Origin: Acidobacteriaceae bacterium
Lineage (GTDB): Bacteria; Acidobacteriota; Terriglobia; Terriglobales; Acidobacteriaceae
DNA: 6,971 nucleotides
Direction of reading: 5' to 3'
NCBI GenBank assembly: GCA_030049955.1
Contig: JASIJX010000593.1
Coordinates: forward strand, 1-6,971
Shown: in pieces, positions 1 to 5,039 of the stretch
Layout of the letters: each line of letters begins with the position of its first letter
Position numbering within the stretch: position 1 is the first letter of the stretch
Notes under the pieces: model-generated
The model's input: the letters and a program-made list of their open reading frames with translations, nothing else
Databases searched by the model: none
What the model was told of the DNA's origin: nothing
Program-made: the position numbers and the translations under genes

Positions 1-612
1 TCCAGCCTAAGCAGCGAGCCGGGCTCGCTTGCCTACTATTTTATGGACTGGAGGCACATGAGACAGATTCTCGCGGCCGGCCTGTGCGCCTATGGCGAGC
101 CGATGAACCTCTGCGTCTGGGCCAAGAACAACGGCGGCATGGGGAGCTTTTATCGCAGTGCACATGAATTGATTTTCCTGTTTAAGAACGGCGAGGCCTC
201 GCATCGCAACAACATCCAACTCGGTAAGTTTGGTCGATATCGCACCAATGTTTGGAACTATCCCTCGGCAAATACCTTCTCTCGATCAGGCCCTGAGGGA
301 GATCTGCTCGCCCTCCACCCGACCCCGAAACCGGTCGCCCTTATCGCGGATGCGATCAAGGATTCGACCCGCCGAGGGGCATTGATTCTAGACCCGTTCC
401 TCGGGTTAGGGACTGCTGTCATTGCTGCTGAACGCACTGGGCGAGTCTGCTACGGCCTGGAACTCGATCCACTTTACGTGGATGCTCTTATTCGCCGCTG
501 GCAGCGCCGCACCAAACGCGAAGCGATTCACGTCGAGTCAGGAGAGAGCTTTGGAGTCAGAGAAACTTCCAGGACAAGTCAGGCTACATCAACTTCAGAA
601 GCGAAAGGTTAG
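1..612 (+). CDS. Site-specific DNA methyltransferase, C-terminal part (5' end outside window)
   Basis: The frame is open from base 1, so the gene begins upstream of the window; the ATG at 43 is internal. The visible part is the C-terminal half of an amino-methyltransferase that would transfer a methyl group from S-adenosylmethionine to an adenine N6 or cytosine N4. Seen directly: the NLCVWAKNNGGMGSFYRSAH stretch, HPTPKP (about 316-333), then the SAM-binding loop DPFLGLGTA from 391, followed by the acidic GLELDPLYVD segment. The SAM loop lies near the C-terminus, which fits the beta-class order, so the catalytic (D/N)PPY motif should lie upstream and cannot be checked. From family knowledge, close relatives often carry a ParB-like domain at the N-terminus. 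The loop reads GLGTA where GSGTT is usual, a mild deviation. The gene ends in a low-complexity Ser/Thr/Glu tail. A DUF5681 gene follows after five bases, suggesting cotranscription. No cognate restriction enzyme is visible. Confidence 0.9.
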   Translation, partial: SSLSSEPGSLAYYFMDWRHMRQILAAGLCAYGEPMNLCVWAKNNGGMGSFYRSAHELIFLFKNGEASHRNNIQLGKFGRYRTNVWNYPSANTFSRSGPEGDLLALHPTPKPVALIADAIKDSTRRGALILDPFLGLGTAVIAAERTGRVCYGLELDPLYVDALIRRWQRRTKREAIHVESGESFGVRETSRTSQATSTSEAKG

Positions 613-617
613 CAGAC

Positions 618-1163
618 ATGAACGACGATAGAGAAATAGAAGACTACGAAGTCGGCTACCGGAAGCCCCCGAAAAGCGGTCAGTTCAAAAAAGGGAAGTC
701 GGGAAACCCTTCCGGGCGCCGAAAGAAACCATCAGACTTCGGATCGAAGTTGCGACGAGAGCTCGACTCAAAACTGATCGTCAACGAGAACGGAAAACGG
801 AAAGTCATCACGAAGTCTGAGGGAGTCTTAAAGCAGTTGCTAAACAAGTCTCTCGGCGGGCATGATTCGTCAATACGTCTGCTGTTTTCATTGCAACAGC
901 AAGAACTTGAGAAGGCAGCGGAATTGGAACAGAAATCTCCGGATAATCCCAACAGGAAAGTAATAGATATGTCCGATGATGAGCTTCTGTCCTACATTAT
1001 TGCCGAGCTTAGAAAAACTACCTCAGCTACCGAGATGGCCGATATGCTGGCAGCTTTCGCGCAAAGACTAAATCTCGTGAAACCTGAAATATTTGGATTG
1101 TCCCCGAATGAGCGACTTGGCGGTGATGCGAGAATCGAAGGCCCTAAAATATCACTGGACTGA
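618..1163 (+). CDS. DUF5681 domain-containing protein
   Basis: This is a 181-residue soluble, charged protein. Residues 10-34 carry the recognisable DUF5681 signature: YEVGYRKPPKSGQFKKGKSG, continuing into NPSGR, a basic and glycine-rich N-terminus. The middle (about 40-110) is Lys/Arg/Glu rich and helical, and the end contains a MSDDELLSYIIAEL helix. The biochemical function is not known to me. The family occurs in phage-like and integrated elements and is often found next to a ParB/methyltransferase gene, as here. The ATG at 618 follows the methyltransferase stop by five bases, with a weak purine stretch (GAAAGG) just inside the upstream gene, so the two are probably one transcript. Base composition is richer in A/T than the Gfo/Idh genes further right, in line with an accessory origin. 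No terminator is evident after the stop. Confidence 0.85.
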   Translation: MNDDREIEDYEVGYRKPPKSGQFKKGKSGNPSGRRKKPSDFGSKLRRELDSKLIVNENGKRKVITKSEGVLKQLLNKSLGGHDSSIRLLFSLQQQELEKAAELEQKSPDNPNRKVIDMSDDELLSYIIAELRKTTSATEMADMLAAFAQRLNLVKPEIFGLSPNERLGGDARIEGPKISLD

Positions 1164-1183
1164 AGCCCGTTTATCGGTACTAA

Positions 1184-1320
1184 TGTCGAGTTCATGCGAA
1201 AGGCCAAGATTGGGCCGCCGATCGTGCGCCCATTAGTCGGCACTTGGGTCATGCCCAAGAGTTGACCCAATTCATGGATCACATCCGCAAAGAGTCTGCG
1301 CGAGCCGAGCCAGCCAAGGT
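1184..1320 (+). other. Unassigned coding-like remnant between DUF5681 and the glycosylase-like piece
   Basis: After the DUF5681 stop there is no start codon with a convincing ribosome binding site. One forward frame is open from 1184 and reads like protein in its middle (for example QELTQFMDHIRKESARAEP). It runs on, now probably out of its original context, to a stop at 1367-1369. I do not recognise the family. A reverse-strand frame across the same bases (1282 leftwards) is also open, so even the strand is uncertain. It is best read as the scar between the methyltransferase/DUF5681 pair and the rearranged genes that follow. Confidence 0.3.
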
Positions 1321-1524
1321 GATCTCCTTTCCGAGATACGCGAAATTTGTCCGGAACAGATCGTGCTGATTAAGAAGAGTGTGTACGAAGTTTTACTGGA
1401 GCCGCTTCGAGAGGCAAATCTGAACGTTGTAAATGACGTCTTATTACCCTTTCCCTCCACTGGAAACCAGGCGGACTTCAACGATGAACTTAGGCGCCTG
1501 ATCGATTCTGGCAAGCTAAACCTC
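1318..1524 (+). pseudogene. Uracil-DNA-glycosylase-like protein, C-terminal fragment
   Basis: The reading frame encodes LLSEIREICPEQIVLIKKSV and then YEVLLEPLREANLNVVND, followed by LLPFPSTGNQADF. In my recollection this is the C-terminal region of a family of small uracil-DNA-glycosylase-superfamily proteins, ending in a PFPSxGxQxxF segment. The N-terminal part of what appears to be the same protein lies on the opposite strand at 2005-1820. No usable start exists here: the frame is open further upstream but does not look homologous before about 1318, and the GTG at 1363 is inside the conserved part. The frame runs without a stop into the DUF429 piece at 1528, so the two form one chimeric open reading frame. 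Probably non-functional, because the active-site half is detached. Confidence 0.65.
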
Positions 1525-1527
1525 GGA

Positions 1528-1836
1528 TTGTCTGTCGCAGGCGTGGACGGCCGCAAGGCAGGTTGGATTGCGATTAAAGTCGACCTTGCAACACGGGTGC
1601 ATTCTGTCGAATTGATCGATCTTCCTAGCGTTCTACAGCAACGCCCATCGAATCTCGCCTGCCTTGGTATCGACATTCCGATTGGGCTGCTCGACGGATC
1701 AAGAGCCTGCGACTCCGCGGCGAGACAACTGCCCGGAATGCCCCGCCGGAACAGCGTTTTCTCTCTACCATGTCGCGAAGCATTGACAGCCAAATGCTAT
1801 TCAGACGCCTGTAATGTGAATAAAGCCCTTTCATAA
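1528..1836 (+). pseudogene. DUF429 (predicted RNase H-like) protein, truncated N-terminal half
   Basis: DUF429 proteins have an RNase H-like fold and are predicted nucleases; the true substrate is unknown to me. Seen here: VAGVDGRKAGWIAI (the first strand with its Asp, from about 1534), then GIDIPIGLLDGSRACDSAAR (from about 1666), then RRNSVFSLPCREAL and YSDACNVNKALS. In intact members the last segment continues for roughly another 100 residues, including a further conserved acidic region and a Lys-Ile-Arg-Glu type motif. Here a stop follows at 1834-1836, so the C-terminal half is missing. The natural start may have been the TTG at 1528, close to the end of the glycosylase-like frame; in this copy the two are continuous. 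The breakpoint lies at 1819-1833, where the opposite strand begins to read as another gene. Confidence 0.7.
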
Positions 1837-2005
1837 GTCCGAGCCAGAGCCAGTCTTCATCGTTAACATGCTCAAAATAAAAATACCGACTCTCGTTGGG
1901 CGGAGCCTCTGCAATGAAGAGCACACGAGTCCTAAAAGGCTTGTACCTAGCCGCGGCGTGCATTCTTTCGGAAGCACCTGAAAAACGGTTGCGTAGAGAG
2001 CGCAT
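1820..2005 (-). pseudogene. Uracil-DNA-glycosylase-like protein, N-terminal fragment
   Basis: Reading leftwards from the ATG at 2005 (or the ATG at 1963) the protein contains RYKPFRTRVLFIAEAPPNES, then RYFYFEHVNDEDWLWLGLMK ending in GLY. The FIAEAPP segment resembles the first active-site motif of uracil-DNA-glycosylase-like folds (GEAPG/GQDP types). After residue 62 the frame continues but becomes the antisense of the DUF429 piece, so the real gene is broken at about 1820-1833. Its missing C-terminus appears on the + strand at 1318-1524, while a central part of unknown length is found nowhere in the window. Neither start has a strong ribosome binding site. The start at 1963 would overlap the stop of the DUF3883-like fragment by 17 bases and the start at 2005 by 59. 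Either overlap fits translational coupling in the ancestral gene row. Confidence 0.65.
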
Positions 2006-2189
2006 TCAAGACTCTCAAGATAACAAAACGCTCCCTGTTCTTAATTCGTTGCGATCTGGGAAGTTCCATGGCGAACCTGATTTCCGATGGGCTGAGCGTA
2101 AAGGTCTCATCCGTACCGCTGCTGGATTTTACTTCGACATAAAAGGTTTGCCCTTCGGTCGAATCCGCTCGGTGAACAAGTGGCTCGAT
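1947..2189 (-). pseudogene. DUF3883 / restriction-endonuclease-like protein, C-terminal fragment
   Basis: The - strand frame ending at 1947 encodes ADSTEGQTFYVEVKSSSGTD, then ETFTLSPSEIRFAMEL and RERFVILRVLNALSTQPFF. This matches the layout of DUF3883 (Nov C-terminal-like) nuclease-fold domains: an E-V-K catalytic-type strand, a Leu/Val-Ser-x-x-E helix where the next positions often read 'ELxFA', and a final 'Y/F-x-L-Y/R-R-V-x-N' strand. Before about 2189 the frame is no longer recognisable, and it soon runs out of phase over the end of the Gfo/Idh gene (2243). The N-terminal bulk of the protein, and probably the upstream catalytic Asp, are therefore missing. The fragment directly precedes and overlaps the glycosylase-like start, suggesting an ancestral operon. 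In family knowledge such domains appear in helicase or defence-associated proteins; the specific role here is unknown. Confidence 0.55.
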
Positions 2190-2242
2190 CCGGAGCGGCC
2201 GTTGGAATAGTATCGGCGGCTGCCTTTCTCGGAAGCAGATGC

Positions 2243-3436
2243 TCACGCCTCGAGCGCGATATACTTCGCAGCCATCTGCGCGCGAATGACAAGTTCTGCA
2301 GCGAGGAGGCATTGGGTCTGGTCCTGCGCCAAATGCGTGCGGTTGACAATGTCGGCGACGAATTGCGAGCCAAAGGGGAGCATCATGTTGTTACAATCGA
2401 CGTAGCGGGCGCTGTTTCTATCAACGAGGAACAGGTTGTTGCCTTGTGGCTTCACAGCGACGTCAGTGTACTTGCGTACCTCGATATAACCGTCCGTACC
2501 GAGAATGAAGAGACGCCCGTCGCCCCAGGTGCCGAGGCCGTCGGGAGTGAACCAATCGAGACGAACGTAGCCAAAGCCGCGGTTGCCGCGCAGCACCACG
2601 TCACCGAAATCCTGAAATAGCGGGTGGTCGGGATGACGCACGTTTGCGACCTGCGATTCGGCCACATCGGCCGATGTTGATCCTGTGTAAAACAAAAACT
2701 GGTCTACCTGGTGAGAGCCAATATCGCACAGGATGCCGCCGTATTTTGCAGGATCCCAGAACCATTCCGGCCGACCACCGCCTCCGCCATTCAATCCGCC
2801 GTGCTGGTAAATCTGGTGAGGCGCAATGTTGACGGTCTGAATGACTTTGCCAATGGCGCCCTGCTTCACTAACTGGCCTGCATACACTGCGGCCTTTACC
2901 TCCAGCCGCTCGCTGTACATGATGGCGTAAATGCGGCCGGTCTCCTCGATGGTACGGCGCACTTCGCCGAGTTGCTCCATCGTTATGACACCGGGCTTGT
3001 CAGACAGATAGTCCTTGCCGTGCTTCATCACACGGATACCCAGCGGCGCACGCTCGATGGGAATCTGCGAGCTGAGCACAAGCTGGATCGAAGGATCTTC
3101 GAGGATCTCCTCCTGGGTTTTTACGATCTTGACGTCGGGAAAATGACTTTTGAACTGCGCGAGCTTATCTTGTTCCCCGCCCCAGGCTGCCACCATCTCG
3201 CCGCCGCCGCGCTGTATTGCGCCGATCATGCCGTAGACGTGGTCGTGGCTCATGCCACAGACGGCGAATCTGATTTGGTGCTTCGGGCTCGGCTCTTCTT
3301 TTGTCGTAAACGACTGCTCGATGACCGAGCCCTGCGCGCGCACCATGTCCTCGGGTAGTCCCGCCAGCATGGCCGCCGAGCCGAACCAGCCTGCCTGCTT
3401 CAGAAATTGACGACGCGCAGCGAATCTAGTGTTCAT
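2243..3436 (-). CDS. Tat-exported Gfo/Idh/MocA family oxidoreductase
   Basis: This 397-residue NAD(P)-dependent dehydrogenase-fold protein presumably acts on a sugar or sugar derivative; the substrate cannot be read from sequence. Residues 1-35 form a twin-arginine signal: AARRQFLKQAG, a short hydrophobic stretch (WFGSAAMLAGL), then VRAQG near the likely cleavage point, predicting export across the inner membrane. The Rossmann part starts at about 55 with IRFAVCGMSHDHVYGMI, where the usual GxGxxA/G loop is replaced by a His-rich version seen in some members. DKPG (146-149) takes the place of the EKP motif. GGILCDIGSHQVDQFLF (233-249) is the family's second-domain signature. A glycine run, HGGLNGGGGGRPEWFWDP, lies at 212-229. 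The start is supported by GAGGAG at 3442-3447, five bases from the ATG. It lies downstream of the MFS remnant and the second Gfo/Idh gene on the same strand. The separate ribosome site, long leader and palindrome suggest it may have its own promoter. Confidence 0.93.
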   Translation of the reverse strand: MNTRFAARRQFLKQAGWFGSAAMLAGLPEDMVRAQGSVIEQSFTTKEEPSPKHQIRFAVCGMSHDHVYGMIGAIQRGGGEMVAAWGGEQDKLAQFKSHFPDVKIVKTQEEILEDPSIQLVLSSQIPIERAPLGIRVMKHGKDYLSDKPGVITMEQLGEVRRTIEETGRIYAIMYSERLEVKAAVYAGQLVKQGAIGKVIQTVNIAPHQIYQHGGLNGGGGGRPEWFWDPAKYGGILCDIGSHQVDQFLFYTGSTSADVAESQVANVRHPDHPLFQDFGDVVLRGNRGFGYVRLDWFTPDGLGTWGDGRLFILGTDGYIEVRKYTDVAVKPQGNNLFLVDRNSARYVDCNNMMLPFGSQFVADIVNRTHLAQDQTQCLLAAELVIRAQMAAKYIALEA

Positions 3437-3601
3437 GAAGTCTCCTCGTGCAGAGCCGATGCACTCCCGGAGTAGATATTCTTCCCGCGATGGCTCATTC
3501 TCATTGAGAATCGGATTGCTTCGATCTTAACGGGGTAAACACTCACGGCAGGCGTTGTGGTAAATCTACTGCAGATGCCACGTCCATAGTACCGCTCACT
3601 C
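3437..3601 (-). promoter_or_regulatory. Leader region upstream of the Tat Gfo/Idh gene, with palindrome
   Basis: About 160 non-coding bases separate the MFS remnant from the oxidoreductase start. The clearest element is the palindrome ATTCTCATTGAGAAT at 3497-3511: two 7-base arms around a single central T, 61 bases before the start codon. It could be a binding site for a dimeric regulator, or a small hairpin. It does not match a named operator that I can identify. I see no confident -35/-10 pair. A GAGGAG ribosome site sits at 3442-3447. Confidence 0.4.
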
Positions 3602-3771
3602 ACGACCCGGCCGGTAAAGCCGGCTCAGGACCTGCCGATCAACGTAGTTGATTGCGTGGCCGCCAGGAGCATGGCGCAGATCGTCCAGCGTATATTGCCG
3701 ATGCGCGCCGCACCGGTCTGACGATTCTGTACGCCAGCCGATTCCACCTGAGGTGTGGCCGCTTGGTCCAT
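3602..3771 (-). pseudogene. MFS sugar-acid transporter, frameshifted and truncated 5' remnant
   Basis: From an ATG at 3771 the - strand encodes a 48-residue frame to a stop at 3625-3627. Its first 39 residues match the start of MFS transporters of the hexuronate/glucarate type: a polar N-terminal tail, then GNIRWTICAMLLAAT, which begins transmembrane helix 1. The frame then changes: the next bases give INYVDRQVLS, the very conserved continuation of that helix and loop, but in a different frame. A one-base loss near 3660 explains this. Homology ends at about 3620, so roughly 90% of a normal transporter of about 430 residues is gone. A GGAG lies 13 bases ahead of the ATG, a loose spacing. The gene sat 48 bases downstream of the second Gfo/Idh gene, presumably as the uptake partner in the same operon. 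Confidence 0.7.
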
Positions 3772-3819
3772 GAGGTGGATTGAGTCTCCTGTGCAGTTTC
3801 AATTGGAAGCATCGTCAGG

Positions 3820-4836
3820 TCAGGCTGCGATCGTCACGCACTCTCTGCTCGCGCAGCTTGCATAGATGCTCGTTACCAGTTCCACCGCACGATAGCCCTC
3901 TTCGCCCGACACTACCGGCTTGCGGCGGGTGCGGATGGCTTCTCCGAAATCGAGGAACTGGCGCTCGAAGGAAAGCGTTGAGATTGCCATGGGATCGGAT
4001 GCGCCCGATGCAACCTCCTTCGCCAGCGGAGGCGCATCACCGTAGTCGTCCTTCACCTCCCACGCGGTGAGCCGGTCGCCGGTAACAATGGCTGTACCGC
4101 GCGTACCGTGAATCTCGATCCGCTCCGGGATGCCGGGCCAGAACGCTGTGGCCGCCTGGATGACTCCAGTGGCTCCCGAGGTGTAGTCCATCACGGCGTT
4201 CACCACGTCCTCCGATTCGATGCGGTGCAGCGCGCCGAGCTGGCGGAAACCGAATACCTGCTTCACAGGTCCGGCAAGAGCGAGCAGCAGGTCCACCTGA
4301 TGGATACCCTGATTCATCAGTGCGCCCCCTCCCTCGCCGGCCCAGCTACCCTTCACCGGGCGGCTGTAGTACTCGGGCGAACGATACCACTTTACGTAAG
4401 CGTCGGCCTCGAGAATTTCGCCCAACCGTCCTTCGCGGATGGCTTTGCCGAGAAACAGCGTGGAGTCATCAAAGCGATGCTGGCTGACCACACCGAGCAC
4501 GATGCCAGCCTGGCTGGCGATTTCGATCATCTGCCGCGCTACGCTGCAGTTAATGGCCATTGGTTTTTGCACCAAGATTGGCTTGCCGTTCACTGCGCAG
4601 AGTTCGACAGCTCTCAGCCGGAGATCCGGCAAGGTGCACAGATCGACAAAGTCGACATCAGGCCGCCGACAGAGATCTTCGATCGTGGAAACGAACTCGG
4701 CGCCCGTTTCCTGGGCGAAATGGCGGCCTTTCTCCGTGCTGCGATTGGTGCAGGCCGTGATTCGGTAGCCGATGGCCCGGTAGGCCTGGGCGTGTTTGCC
4801 GGCAATGGCGCCCGTGCCAACGATTCCAACTCTCAT
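3820..4836 (-). CDS. Gfo/Idh/MocA family oxidoreductase (cytoplasmic)
   Basis: This is a 338-residue dehydrogenase without a signal peptide, so cytoplasmic. The Rossmann nucleotide loop VGIVGTGAIAGKHAQAY lies at residues 3-19, with the family's DVDFVDLCTLP strand at 60-70. QKPMA (90-94) holds the Lys-Pro of the EKP motif with Gln in place of Glu. The catalytic-domain signature GGGALMNQGIHQVDLLLALA lies at 169-188 with its conserved His. A late ERIEIHGTRGTAIV strand is also typical. Length is normal for the family. The likely role is NAD(P)-dependent oxidation or reduction of a sugar, inositol or sugar acid; the exact substrate is unknown. The start is supported by AAGGAG at 4845-4850, eight bases before the ATG. 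It lies between a sugar isomerase/epimerase scrap and an MFS transporter scrap on the same strand, a layout expected of a catabolic operon. Confidence 0.94.
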   Translation of the reverse strand: MRVGIVGTGAIAGKHAQAYRAIGYRITACTNRSTEKGRHFAQETGAEFVSTIEDLCRRPDVDFVDLCTLPDLRLRAVELCAVNGKPILVQKPMAINCSVARQMIEIASQAGIVLGVVSQHRFDDSTLFLGKAIREGRLGEILEADAYVKWYRSPEYYSRPVKGSWAGEGGGALMNQGIHQVDLLLALAGPVKQVFGFRQLGALHRIESEDVVNAVMDYTSGATGVIQAATAFWPGIPERIEIHGTRGTAIVTGDRLTAWEVKDDYGDAPPLAKEVASGASDPMAISTLSFERQFLDFGEAIRTRRKPVVSGEEGYRAVELVTSIYASCASRECVTIAA

Positions 4837-4878
4837 CTGCGTCTCTCCTTTTCCCCGTTGTGCACGTTCTAGCTGCTA

Positions 4879-5034
4879 TTACGTCTGTAGCTTGCGCATG
4901 CAAGCAGCATCTATACGCAGCACCTCTATCGGGTCAATGTCGAACTGCTCCCGTTCGACAAAGTAGTAGCGGAGATCGGTCGCCGCGCGCAAGACAGGCG
5001 CATAGTCAATCACGCCGCGACCCAGCTCAAATCG
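4879..5034 (-). pseudogene. Sugar phosphate isomerase/epimerase (TIM barrel), C-terminal remnant
   Basis: The - strand frame ending at the TAA at 4879-4881 encodes about 50 residues: FELGRGVIDYAPVLRAA, then LRYYFVEREQFDIDPIE, then VLRIDAACMRKLQT. This is the characteristic C-terminus of xylose-isomerase-like TIM-barrel proteins (AP-endonuclease-2 superfamily), where a GxGxIDY segment and a 'YFVEQEQFD' strand close the barrel. In-frame TAA at 5050-5052 blocks extension to the right and there is no start codon, so about 200 or more residues are missing. The stop codon of the winged-helix regulator lies at 5040-5042, immediately beside the point where homology ends. A deletion between the regulator and the isomerase gene is the simplest explanation. 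It ends 43 bases ahead of the intact Gfo/Idh gene and would have been its operon partner. Confidence 0.75.
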
Positions 5035-5039
5035 ACGGG

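Noticed and set aside
12..30. Inverted repeat GCGAGCC/GGCTCGC near the left edge
   Set aside because: It lies inside the continuous methyltransferase reading frame (encoding SEPGSL) and is likely coincidental.
1272..1793. A 173-codon - strand frame across the UDG-like/DUF429 chimera
   Set aside because: The + strand has the family motifs (VAGVDGRKAGW, GIDIPIGL); the - frame is Ser/Arg-rich and unrecognisable.
1896..2210. A 104-codon + strand frame with protein-like parts
   Set aside because: The opposite strand carries the recognisable DUF3883-like and glycosylase-like motifs (EVKSS, FIAEAPP); the + frame is their shadow.
2190..2242. Search for a terminator after the Tat oxidoreductase
   Set aside because: The bases after the stop contain short G/C-rich self-complementary bits but no clear stem followed by a T-run on the - strand.
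2180..2620. A 146-codon + strand frame opposite the 3' end of the Tat oxidoreductase
   Set aside because: It is the antisense shadow of the conserved C-terminal domain, with no start signal and no protein family.
4108..4872. A 254-codon open frame on the + strand opposite the Gfo/Idh gene
   Set aside because: It is fully antisense to a gene with clear family motifs, and its translation has no recognisable domain. Long antisense frames are common in G/C-rich codon patterns.
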